From Plecoglossus altivelis (lineage: Eukaryota; Chordata; Actinopteri; Osmeriformes; Plecoglossidae): a stretch of 64,000 nt of DNA. The stretch spans positions 14,523,932-14,587,931 of the forward strand of contig BROE01000024.1 in the NCBI GenBank assembly GCA_036571765.1, given 5' to 3'. Each line of letters opens with the position of its first letter. Position 1 is the stretch's first letter. Below are positions 11,301-21,900 of this stretch, one piece after another. The position numbers were made by a program, and so were the translations under genes. The notes under the pieces are model-generated. The model was not told the origin of the DNA. It did not search any database and saw only the letters and a program-made list of their open reading frames with translations.

Positions 11301-12632
11301 TCCAGGCTGCATAACGCTCTTTGAGGTTAAACAGCACAGCAGGCTCGTGCAGGAAGGTGAACATCGCCATGTCCTCAATTTTATCAAACTTTGGCGGGTT
11401 CTGGGGGTGGACATCATCCTCCTTATGAGTTGTTGTCTGGAAATTGATAGAATGCAGATTGTAAATTAGAAAATACCATATACTTGATTTATTGTTTCCC
11501 ATATACTTTGGAATAATTGAACAGTTTTACACTCAGCTATGTGTACTCATTAATCTTTTGTTGTGCATACCTTTCCAAACTCAGTTTCAACGGTGACTTT
11601 GTCCCCATCTCTACTGGTTATTTGTGCTTTGACGTACTCAACCTCTGGGTCAGGTACAAAGCACATCTTCTTCATGTCAAAAGGACGAGTCTGGGCCTCC
11701 AGACGTTCCCTGTCTGACTTCCGCAGGAAAGGAGCTGCAGTCCCAAACTCTGCCATCAAGGCGTCCCCCATTCTGAGATCTGCCAGATCATGAGAAATAC
11801 ATTTTAAAAACCTTGTATTTTGTGAAATCATTTATGTTTTGTTTAATCAACCTTACATATAGGTTAGATTTACCACTATGAACACTAATTAGTAGAAGTA
11901 GGCATTTTAAACTAAGAGTTGTTAAGAGCAATGTTAAAGTTCACCTTGCCCTCTAAAACCCAGAAGCAACTCATACAAAGTATATATTATTGAACTTTGA
12001 AGTCTATTGAAGTCTATCTACATTGCAGTTTTGTATTTTAATACAATGTTGGTACTATAGGTATCGCTATTTATATGATAGGTAATGAAACCTCAAAATA
12101 AAGTGTTACGGGAAAGTCCCACACAGGTTTACTACATGAAATCAACTAGATAACAGACGTTTTATCCAATTCGGTACTACCCTTGAGAGTTGCATTTGTC
12201 AGGTTTTTACTTGTACAGTCTATGAAATAAATAATCAGATTTTCCATTTTCATCATGTTGGCCACAGGATGGCAGCAACCATGGCCAATTCATACTATGA
12301 AATGTGTTATAAATCCAGTGACAGTGACTCACAGCACTGTCTATGATTTCTGTTAAAGACTGTATCGTCACATCACACTGTACAACTTTCCATGTCCATA
12401 GAAACAGTGCTTACCTGATGTTGGTTAGGCCTGGATGAGTTTGAACTTACGTTGGAGCTGAGAATGAAAAGTATGTAAACAACAAACAAAATATACAGCA
12501 GCTCATTATTGTTTAAAATGTTTTAAATTCTATATCCTCTGATATTCAGTTCAAAACAAATGATGGTTCCTACCAGATGACACAGATTCTTCCAACTCTT
12601 AAGTTCTTACCTTCGGGGTGCCTATGGTATGT
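1778..12632 (-). CDS. smyhc: Slow skeletal myosin heavy chain, gene A
   Basis: This is a sarcomeric myosin II heavy chain, the actin-activated ATPase motor and thick-filament rod of slow muscle. The start ATG is at 11771 (protein begins [10 protein letters not shown]) and the stop is at 1888-1890 (C-terminus KGHDEE). Two leader exons and 37 coding exons are recognisable. Visible motifs are P-loop GESGAGKT (exon 7), switch 1 NDNSSRF (end of exon 8), switch 2 [10 protein letters not shown] (exon 14), a lysine-rich loop 2 (exons 16-17) and the SH region [16 protein letters not shown] (exon 18), followed by converter, neck and about 1,100 residues of heptad-repeat rod. Exons 23-24, 27-30, 35 and 36 contain indels that break the frame as given; these fall in sharply bounded noisy patches and may be assembly errors. 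Which zebrafish smyhc number it matches cannot be told. Confidence 0.95.
1796..1801 (-). terminator. Polyadenylation signal of gene A
   Basis: AATAAA on the minus strand, about 90 bases past the stop codon. The same CTCTTTATTC context (plus strand) recurs at the ends of genes B and C. Cleavage is expected near 1775-1785. Confidence 0.7.
2440..2960 (-). other. Indel-dense patch across gene A exons 35-36
   Basis: Compared with gene B 15470-15975, this stretch has scattered single-base gains and losses in exon 35 (net +12 nt), in intron 35 and at the 5' end of exon 36 (net -1 nt), while flanking exons 34 and 37 are essentially identical between paralogs. The worst part is 2865-2955. The pattern fits unpolished sequence better than slow decay. 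Confidence 0.6.
4180..5470 (-). other. Indel-dense patch across gene A exons 27-30
   Basis: This aligns along its length with gene C 35530-36660 but carries frequent substitutions and short indels in both exons and introns. No open frame survives through exons 27-30. Exon 26 on one side and exon 31 on the other are intact at family length. Open frames inside it have no myosin likeness and are by-products of the noise. Confidence 0.65.
5484..7733 (-). CDS. smyhc: Gene A converter, neck and S2 exons 19-26
   Basis: Exons: 19 7610-7733; 20 7387-7523; 21 7026-7281; 22 6698-6940; 23 about 6445-6621; 24 about 6162-6322; 25 5990-6080; 26 5484-5873. Exon 21 carries the neck-rod junction ([19 protein letters not shown]), after which coiled coil begins. 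Exons 19-22, 25 and 26 have exact family lengths. Exon 24 is about 15 nt too long, and exon 23 has lost a recognisable donor. Both sit in a noisy stretch, about 6190-6480, where the equivalent gene B sequence is clean. Confidence 0.85.
7842..11779 (-). CDS. smyhc: Gene A motor-domain exons 3-18
   Basis: Exon bounds read from AG/GT sites and family exon lengths: 3 11571-11779; 4 11293-11436; 5 11058-11214; 6 10937-10964; 7 10699-10804; 8 10517-10609; 9 10361-10424; 10 10115-10213; 11 9901-10004; 12 9673-9811; 13 9380-9498; 14 9049-9198; 15 8777-8947; 16 8323-8635; 17 8166-8230; 18 7842-8047. All are open and in phase. Loop 1 reads [13 protein letters not shown] (exon 7) and loop 2 reads [18 protein letters not shown] (exons 16-17). 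Exon 3 encodes the N-terminal SH3-like part and ends in phase 0. This half of the gene shows no damage. Confidence 0.93.
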
Positions 12633-12656
12633 CTCCTCTCCTGCCCTGCATGACAG

Positions 12657-12662
12657 TTTATA
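12657..12662 (-). promoter_or_regulatory. TATA box and leader exons of gene A
   Basis: TATAAA on the minus strand, about 890 bases upstream of the ATG. A leader exon 1 at about 12611-12632 ends CCGAAG before GTAAG, and leader exon 2 lies at 12415-12457. The TATAAA core with a following G-rich context recurs in genes B, D and E. Between 12738 and 12815 lies a conserved proximal block (CCTATGAGGCTCATTGTTCC..., then a GGGGGAGGAGTG motif) shared with gene C. Confidence 0.7.
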
Positions 12663-13070
12663 AAGGGTATTGTTCATCCCTACATGGGCAGAGATCAAGG
12701 GCTAGATAAACCAAATGCAAATATTTCTTTATTTGGGGGAGAGGTGTCCTCCCATAGACCTATGAGGCTCATTGTTCCCAGAGACTATCAGGGGAAAGGG
12801 GGAGGAGTGACCTGTCTGCTTTTGGGATTCAACTTTTGCTGAAGCACCTAATTTGACATAAGAAAACGTCATGATGGTATTGCCAAACTTCAGAACTGAC
12901 TCCTCTTTTTGTGTTTGTGTACAAAATAGCGAGACTCTAATAACTCACTTCAATGGTCTGATCTTTCTTTATTGACAATGTAAGAGGTAAAAGTAATTAT
13001 ACTTCACAGAAACTTTGACCATTTTGTTTGCATATATGGTGCAGACAATAGCAGATTTCCTTTTATGAAG

Positions 13071-13079
13071 TCAAGGTCA
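13071..13079 (+). promoter_or_regulatory. ERR-type nuclear-receptor half-site upstream of gene A
   Basis: TCAAGGTCA, a match to the extended estrogen-related-receptor half-site TNAAGGTCA, about 410 bases upstream of the gene A TATA box. The same 9-mer lies at 44745-44753 upstream of gene C. ACAAGGTCA (27374-27382) and GGAAGGTCA (59886-59894) occupy comparable places upstream of genes B and E. ERR factors promote slow oxidative muscle programmes; use of this site is inferred. Confidence 0.45.
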
Positions 13080-13119
13080 CTTACTGAGGATCTATTACTG
13101 TGCTTGTCATTGCATCTTT

Positions 13120-13345
13120 TTCTTTACTTTATCACTGAGACAAAGCCAAGGCATGTGGATTTCTTGTCCATGAGTCATTTTAACATACTTGAAAGCCCAA
13201 TCTTTAACCTCTGATTTTCTAACAGATTAGTTTGTAACAGCTGTTGCTTGTTTACAAAGGTCTCACTGCTCATGAAGAAATTAATTTTAGCTTCACATGG
13301 ACAAACACATGTCAACCCTCAAGTAACCTGTGGGAGTTTTAGCCT
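13120..13345. promoter_or_regulatory. Conserved upstream block with E-boxes, gene A copy
   Basis: This block aligns with 44850-45030 (gene C) and 47785-47985 (gene D). Shared landmarks in order are CTTGTCCATGA, an E-box CAGCTG in AACAGCTGTTGC, TTTACAAAG, CTCACTGCTC, and CACATGGACA followed by ACATGTCAACCC. It begins about 460 bases upstream of the TATA box. Conservation between paralogs and two E-box cores suggest a muscle enhancer, though recent common descent could also explain the similarity. Confidence 0.45.
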
Positions 13346-14769
13346 TATACTGCATATCCTTATCCATTGTACAGAACAAAAGTCATTTTTGTGATCCTAA
13401 TGAAGGCTAGATTAGTTCAGTATTTTGAGGAGCAAACTGCTTGGCAGTAAATCAACGTGGGATTGCATTGTCTCAATTAATAAAATCGTAGAAAAGTTTT
13501 AAATCATTTCCACCCAACAAAATTTTACCTGTTTGAATGTCACAATGAAAGCACATATTTGCCTTTAAGGTATTAGGCTGTACATCTTGTTAAATACAGT
13601 ACTGGATAAGTTGCTAAATGCAGAGTCACTTTGGTCTTGATTTTCCTTGACTCAATTTACAAGGGTTAAGAAAAAAGTGAATTTATGAATCTTGGAAATT
13701 GTCGCCATCTATAGTGTGATAACATTAGAACAATTTCCGCAGGTGAAAGTGTTACCTCTCTCAAGACCTTTGCATAGCAAACGGAAGCCTTTTCAACTCC
13801 TATAAATCTACACCTCAGGCTCCAGAATTAGCCTCCAGAACTGAATGTTACACTCTGTTGAATTCGTTCTCATCTTTTGTTTTTTGGGTATATTTTTTTT
13901 TGTGATTGCAATTATTTATGAAATTAAGGTCACAGTTTACTCTAAAGTGAAAATAGTTAATCAAAATAACATTAGTGACATATGAGGAATATATTTAGGA
14001 ATTGCCTTTTGTCTTTTGCTTACAGACGGGATTTTACTCTTTCCTTTGATAAATGTGACAGCACCACTGAGACAATAAATGTCCACTAGTTAGCAGTATT
14101 AATATATGTTTGCATTTACAGCTGTTCAGACTTAAGGTAACTCCTAATGTCAAAATGAACTCCTTGGGACGACGAGGGAAACTTATCACTGCATATTGCT
14201 CTCTATTAATCTCTCCTGTGAGATCTTTGACAAGGCACAGCTGAACTAAGGATTGCGCATTTGAATCAAAAAGTGGGTATGATGAACTTATCTTACTACT
14301 CGTTTTACGTTCCTAAAGGTTTTTTATGATTAGGCCTCAGAATATGAGGATATAATTGTGCCATTGCAACGGTAAGAACTGGTGTGAATTTTAAATTCTT
14401 ATTAATAGGGATCACAACAGAAGTTCTTTTGTAAACCTTTTCCTAAAGAACACATTTTATAAATTGGTGATTCAAATGTATATAAATCATATATCATTAA
14501 CAGTTTACCATGAACCTACCATATTTATTAAATTATATCTCCAAACAAGGTGTTTTTTTGCCTTTTAATAAAGTCAAATGTTTGATGAGGAGTCATTCTA
14601 GTGCAGATACAACTAGATAAGGGTGTTCAATAAAGTGATGCAATTCTATGTCTCAAAAAGGGGGAGGGATTGAGGTCAGTTGGTTTGATACGAAGCAATT
14701 CAGCTGTCCACTTATATCTGCTAAATATGAAGTACCTGTCTATTAAGAGAAGAGTGGCACACAAGGTAT

Positions 14770-17700
14770 AGTTTGAAACACTTCACTCTTTATTCTTTAT
14801 AGTTGGAAGAATGAAGGGAAAACTACATTCCTACAATACCATCATTTTGAGACTCAAAGACCATCTGAGAGCTTCACTCTTCATCGTGTCCTTTCTGAAG
14901 ATGGATCAATATTAGAAGAGAGTGAGTACCAGTAAAGATAATTAGAGATTCTTTTTAACTGATTTGAAGAAAATATCCCACAAAAACTTCCAGAAAATTC
15001 AAGCAATAAATCAGATTAAAGAAATACTAACCTTTGATCCTACATCACGACTCTTGGCTCTCATCTTGTTGACCTGGGACTCAGCAATGTCAGCCCTCTC
15101 CTCTGCCTCATCCAGCTCATGCTGCAGTTTACGGAACTTGCCCAGATTAGAGTTGGACTGTTCCTCCTGAGAAAGCAATGACAATCATTTTAGTCCCTCA
15201 AGCAAACTGTAATCAGAAAGGATTCTGAGATCAATATTTATACTCACAGCCTCCTCGGCAGTTCTCTTGTAGGACTTGACCTTCAGCTGCAGTTTATCCA
15301 CCAGGTCTTGCAGACGGCTCAAGTTCTTACGGTCCTCCTCAGTCTGGACCATGACAAAAAGGAAGCAGAATCATGTTCCATCTTGTTTCTCAATGTCTGC
15401 TCTGATAAAAGGACATTTTACAAGACATGACAGCAAGATCTAGTGTATACCTGGTAGGTGAGCTCCTTGATGCGTCTCTCATATTTACGGACTCCTTTCA
15501 CTGAATCGCTGCCTTTCTTCTGCTCCATTTCCACCTCTGTCTCCAGCTCCCTCACCTGAAAAAAGGGATACCAGGTTATTGACAGCTTTCAACCTGTTTT
15601 CCTTCAGGATCACGTTTCATAATCTTAAATCCTTTGTTGGAAGAATGAAATTGGTACCATACGGTACCATGGTACAAACCAGCTTCAGACACTCACCCTG
15701 GCCTCCAGCTTCTGAACCTGCTTCTTGCCACCCTTCATGGCGATTTGCTCAGCTTCATCCAGACGGTGCTGCAGGTCCTTGATGGTCTGCTCCATGTTCT
15801 TCTTCATGCGCTCCAGGTGAGCACTGGTGTCCTGCTCCTTCTTCAGCTCCTCTGCCATCATGGCAGCATCAGTGATGGCCTTCTTGGCTTTCTCCTCAGC
15901 ATTCCTGCACTCCTGCACAGCCTCCTCCACTTCATTCTGAAGCTGGGAAGTGTCGCTTTCTAGCTTCTTCTTCTGGTTCAGTAGGCTGGTGTTCTGTAAG
16001 AGACAATATGTTATGTTTAAAAATAAATAGATATTGCAACACCCTGTTTTAACCAGTGCACCACATCAACATGTTACCTGAGAGTGTAGCAGCTGAACCC
16101 TCTCACTGACATCCAGCAGTTCCTGCTCAGCCAGTTTGCGGCCTCTCTCAGTCTGCTCCACCAGGGACCTCAGCTCATCCAGTTCAGCCTGCAGCAGATT
16201 GTTACGTCTCTCCACAATGGCAATGTTCTCCTTCAGGTCATCATTGCCACGAAGAGCATCATCCAGTTGCAGTTGGGAGTCCTGTCAGGAAAATATTGGT
16301 TGTTAGCAAGTAAACTTTAACTGGTTAGTTCTTGTTATGGCTGTTGCCACCATGTCAGTGAGCATTGTGGAGTTTAGAAAGCCAGGATACTTTAGGTCCA
16401 AGGTTTTTACCTTCAGATGTGCATGGAGACCCTTGAGTTGCTTCTGGGCCTCTGATGCCTGCCTGTTGGCCTGGCTGAGCTGGATCTCCATCTCGTTGAG
16501 GTCTCCCTCCATCTTCTTCTTCAGCCTGAGAGCCTCGTTCCTGCTGCGAGTCTCAGACTCCAGGGAACTTTGCAGTGTATCCACCACTCTCTGCTGGTTT
16601 CTCTTGGCCATTTCCATCTCCTCATCCTTCTCCACCAGTTTACGCTCAATGTCAGCTTTGACCTGGTTGAACTCCAGCTGAGCTCTGAGAATCTTGCCTT
16701 CCTCGTGCTCCAACGAGCCCTGCATCAAAATCCATTGATCTTTTAATAGGTATGCTGTTAATGCAATATGTTTTCCTTCACGCTATTGCAGTTGAATAAA
16801 AGTCTCACCTCAGCTTCCTCCAGAGCAGTCTGGATCTCTGCCTTCTCCTGCTCCAGCTGTTTACGAGCCTTCTCCAACTCATGGATGCTCTTTCCACCCT
16901 CACCAAGTTGCTCAGTCAGATCAGAGATTTCCTCTGTTGACAGGAACCCATTCAGTTTATACTGTCAAGTGTTGATTGACAATGTCAAGAATGATGCCAG
17001 TGTGTTCATATTCAGACCTTGGAGGTTCTTGTTCTCCCTCTTCATGGTCTCCAGATGATCCAGAGACTCTTCATAGGAGTTCTTCAGTTTGAAGAGCTCA
17101 GTGCTGAGGGATCTGGCCTCCTTCTGGGAGCTTTCCAGCTCAGTCTGGGACTCCTCATACTTCTGCTTCCACTCTGCCAGGACCTAGAGGTGACACAAGC
17201 AGCATTAACATATGGTGCTCTGTATTTGTACCCAGATTCTCTTGAAGATCCATCACTGTACCTTGTCAAAGTTCCTTTGCTTCTTGTCCAGAACAGCAGC
17301 AGCAGCATTGGATCTCTCCACATCCACCATGAGATCTTCAATCTCATTCTGGAGTCTGTGTTTAGTCTTATCCAGGGAGGAGCATTTAGCATTGACAGCT
17401 TCCACAGCCTCTTCTGCATCCTGCAGACGCTGAGCCAGCTTCTTCCTGTTTGACAGGAAAAGGACATTGTATAATCCTAGTGCTAGCTATGATTATGACT
17501 GTGTTGTGGTACATTGTCCACTCTGACGTGAAGCTCTTTTTTAAGAAGTCCTTACTTAGCCTCTTCCAGCTCCTCTGTCCTCTGGATGGCATCAGTTTCA
17601 TACTTGGTTCTCCACTGAGCCACCTCAGAGTTAGCCTTGGACATGCTGCGCTGCAGCTCAGCCTTGCCTCCTGCTCCTCCTCCATTACTGCTCCCTCACC

Positions 17701-18907
17701 AGCTCTGAGCATGCGAGCAACTGCACTGCATGGCTAGAGCATTTCTTGCCTTCAAAAAATACACATTTTTAATGTTTCCGATTAAAAAGATGGAAACTTG
17801 ATCAGAGATATCTTCAAATACCTATTCTTCCTCTAGTTGCTTTTCAGGTCTCCACCGCTGAGTGTAGACTGTTTCCTTAGGTCAGTTGAAGACAAGAAAC
17901 CCTTTTTTTCCCTCCTTTTTTCCCATCTGTCTTGAAGCTCACTTTCATTGGAAAAGTATTATCTAATCATTGAGTAAATTACCCTACATGTTACCCATTT
18001 AGTTTTCAGTGCGTTAACATTACCATTTTCAGTTTGTAGCTTTGCCTTCTGCATGGTGAAGTCATTGATGCTACGCTGTCCCTCTTCAGCTTTTGTTCTG
18101 TATTCAATCATCTGGTCCTCCAGGGTTCTGCACATTTTCTCCAAGTTTGTCTGAAAAAAGATTGTACGTAAATTTTGCCTGTCTTTGTTTGTCTGTAAAA
18201 TTGTACGTTTCTGAAGTGAGATACAAACAAACACCTTTTAAAACCGTGTTGGTATAAGAATCACAATGTAATGATGTTGTTTCATGGGTTCTCATATTAG
18301 GACCACTCACTTTGGACTTGACAATCTGCTCCATGTTGGAGACCACATCGTCCAGCTCCAGCCTGAGCTCACTCTTCTCCTTCTCTAGCTTCTGCTTCAC
18401 TCTCTGCAGGTTATCTATCTGCTCTCCCAGGTCAGCCATGCTGTCAGCTTGTTTCTTCCTCAGTGTGGCAGCGGTGGCCTCATGCTGCAGAGTGGCCTCT
18501 TCGAGGTCTCTGCGGAGTTTCTGGAACTCAGCCTCTCTCTTCTTGTTCATCTCAATCTGAGCAGCCGTGGCGCCTCCAGCCTCCTCCAGCCTCTCACTGA
18601 TCTCCTCCAACTCTCGGGCCAAGTCTGCCCTCTGTTTCTCAACCTTGGCACGAGCAGCTCTCTCAGCCTCCAGCTCTTCCTCAAGCTCCTCAATACGGGC
18701 CTACACAGGGAATTCATGCAATAGTTCTAAGTGAAAGAGTAAGTAACATGGGGACGGACATGTTTCCAACCTCTAGCTAAAGTAGAAACACCTATAACCT
18801 AAACCTAGCTTGTTACCTGCAGCTCCTTCAGTTTCTTCTGAAGCTGGGCAGCCATGGCCTGCTCATCCTCAATTTTGCTGCTGAGTTGGCTGATTTCAAA
18901 GTCTTTC
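14770..18907 (-). CDS. smyhc: Gene B rod exons 25-39
   Basis: Exons: 25 18817-18907; 26 18311-18700; 27 18024-18150; 28 about 17822-17945; 29 about 17556-17749; 30 17262-17445; 31 17018-17183; 32 16809-16933; 33 16411-16719; 34 16078-16281; 35 15697-15993; 36 15451-15555; 37 15248-15343; 38 15032-15166; 39 coding 14874-14894. All except 28 and 29 have exact lengths and open frames. Exon 29 has at least four single-base indels against gene C. Exon 28 is barely alignable and has lost its normal acceptor context. The stop gives the C-terminus KGHDEE. Confidence 0.9.
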
Positions 18908-21900
18908 CTGTGGAAATTTTACAAATTATAAAACTCTGTCCAATTGTAAGTATTTCTATGATAAAGTCCTGTGAGTTTATAGTCTTACTTCTTCAGTCTC
19001 TCCTCCATCTGCTGTTTGTCGTTCTCCAGGTCCATTAGGCTTTCCTGGGTCAACTTCAGGTCTCCCTCCAGCTTTCTCTTGGCTCTCTCAAGGTCCATTC
19101 TTACCTTCTTCTCTTGCTCCAGTGAACCTTCCAGCTGGTTGGTCATATATGTGGAATATCATGAGGAAATCCATACACCATTGTTCTACTTGTTACTTAA
19201 AGTAACACTTGATGATTGATACTCACATCGTCAACCTGCTGCTCCAGCTTGGTTTTGGCCTTGGTCAGAGTGTTGACTTTGTCCTCTTCTGCCTGCAGGT
19301 CATCCAGTGTCTGCTGGTGGGCCTCTTGAAGGGCTTTCTTCTCTTTGGTCAGCTTGGCAAGACTTTCATCTTGAGATGCCATCTCCTCAGTCAGGTTTTT
19401 AACCTGAAGACATAAAGTTTAGGTAAATATAGTTCTTCCTTTACCTTTGATCTCCTTCACAAGTCAAGTTGCTCTTTACCTTGTTCTCTGTGGCATGCTT
19501 CTCCTTCTCCACTTTAGCCAGAGTGAGCTCTAAATCATCAATGTCTTTCTTCAGCTCAGAACATTCATCCTCCAGCTTCCTCTTCTTAGCAGTGAGCTCT
19601 GCATTCATCTCTTCCTCATCCTCCAGTCTTTCAGTCAGCTCCTTGGATTTGGCCTCCAGCTGGATCTTGCTCTTGATCAAACCCTCACACCTCTCTTCAG
19701 CATCCGACAGATTGTCTTGTTCCTGATCAAATACAACAAAGAGTATGTAAGGGACTTTAGTGTGTGAACACAAAGTACTTTTTTGCAATTATTGCTCACA
19801 GTTTGGACTTGTAGTTGAAGGTCATTCTTCTCTTGGACAAGGGAGACCATCTTCTCTTCCAGCTCCTTTCTACGGGCTTCAGACTTAGCATAAGCTTCTT
19901 TAAGTTTGATAAACTCTTCCTTCATGTTGGCCATCTCTTTCTCAGTCTCAGCTGACTTGAGCAGAGGCTTGATCTTGAAGAACATCTTCATCCAGGGCCA
20001 ATTCTTGACCCCCATGAAGGCTCGAACGTTCCACTGGATCACTAGCAGGGCATCCCTGTAAAGTACAACATGTTCTTAACTCACTTGTGAACTTGTTTAG
20101 CTAACTTTAGCTATGTCTACCTGCAGGCTATCTACCTGCGTTCCACAATTTTCTGGAATTCAACTCTGGCAATAAGCCCGCGTGAATGAGCCTGGATCCC
20201 AGTGATGATGAGAGCGAGACGGTCGTCTCTCATCTCCTCTAGTGTACCCAGCAGACCAGCTTTAAAGAACACCTGATTAAGTATATAAATTGACAAATTC
20301 AATGAATCCTTTCCGAAAACAAACAATACTTAGCAATATTTGTACATGATCTACCTTGGTGTGTCCTAATTTGTACTGCTCATGGTCAATGTCAAGTGAG
20401 CCCAGCAGTTTTTCAGCTGCCTTCTTGTTGTCAATGAACTGTCCCTCGGGGATAGCATTTGGGTTGAGGATGCGGTATCTGAATTGTAAAGTGAAATTAA
20501 ATTTTTGGTTTAAATTGACACCTATCCAGACCAACTCTAGCTTTGACTTTTATAGTACATACAGTACAGATTTATAGATTTATATAGTACAGATTTCTAC
20601 CTTTGTTTGAAGTCCCCATAGAGAATCCTGTTGGGGAATCCCTTCCTGCAGATTCTGATGCCTTCCAGCACACCGTTACAGCGCAGCTGGTGCATAACCA
20701 AAGGATTTTCCATGGCCCCAGGAGTCTTGGTCTCGTTGGGGATGATGCAACGCACAAAGTGGGGGTGAGTATCTTTCCTGTGGAAATTATACCAATTATA
20801 AAACTATCTCCAATTGTAAGCATTGTCATGATAAAGTCCTGTGAGTTTATAGTCTTACTTCTTCAGTCTCTCCTCCATCTGCTGTTTGTCGTTCTCCAGG
20901 TCCATTAGGCTTTCCTGGGTCAACTTCAGGTCTCCCTCCAGCTTTCTCTTGGCTCTCTCAAGGTCCATTCTTACCTTCTTCTCTTGCTCCAGTGAACCTT
21001 CCAGCTGGTTGGTCATACATGTGGAATATCATGAGGAAATCCATACACCATTGTTCTACTTGTTACTTAAAGTAACACTTGATGATTGATACTCACATCG
21101 TCAACCTGCTGCTCCAGCTTGGTTTTGGCCTTGGTCAGAGTGTTGACTTTGTCCTCCTCACTCTGAAGGTCGTCCAGTGTCTGCTGGTGAGCCTCCTGGA
21201 GAGCTTTCTTCTCCTTGGTCAGCTTGGCGATGATTTCATCCAGGGCTGCCATCTCCTCAGTCAGGTTTTTAACCTGAAGACATAAAGTTTAGGTAAATAT
21301 AGTTCTTCCTTTACCTTTGATCTCCTTCACAAGTCAAGTTGCTCTTTACCTTGTTCTCTGTGGCATGCTTCTCCTTCTCCACTTTGGCCAGAGTGAGTTC
21401 CAGATCATCAATGTCTTTCTTGAGTTCTGAACACTCATCCTCCAGCTTCCTCTTCTTAGCAGTGAGCTCTGCATTCATCTCTTCCTCATCCTCCAGTCTT
21501 TCAGTCAGCTCCTTGGATTTGGCCTCCAGCTGGATCTTGCTCTTGATCAAACCCTCACACCTCTCTTCAGCATCCGACAGATTGTCTTGTTCCTGATCAA
21601 ATACAACAAAGAGTATGTAAGGGACTTTAGTGTGTGAACACAAAGTACTTTTTTGCAATTATTGCTCACAGTTTGGACTTGTAGTTGAAGGTCGTTCTTC
21701 TCTTGGACAAGGGAGACCATCTTCTCTTCCAGCTCCTTTCTACGGGCTTCAGATTTAGCATAAGCTTCTTTAAGCTTTATAAACTCTTCCTTCATGTTGG
21801 CCATCTCTTTCTCAGTCTCAGCTGACTTGAGCAGAGGCTTGATCTTGAAGAACATCTTCATCCAGGGCCAATTCTTGACCCCCATGAAGGCTCGAACGTT

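Larger units (their letters stand above)
12670..14769. other. Intergenic between gene A promoter and gene B 3' end
   Basis: No exon is seen. It holds upstream sequence conserved among array members: a proximal block 12738-12815, TCAAGGTCA at 13071-13079, an E-box-bearing block 13120-13345 and a distal block 13745-13880. The stretch 13880-14770 is AT-rich, with nothing recognised until the gene B 3' UTR. Confidence 0.6.

Noticed and set aside
1778..12632. Fast skeletal (myh1/2-type) or cardiac identity for the array
   Set aside because: The MGDA start, [17 protein letters not shown], and [13 protein letters not shown] are slow-type; fast/cardiac wording is limited to short tracts best explained by conversion.
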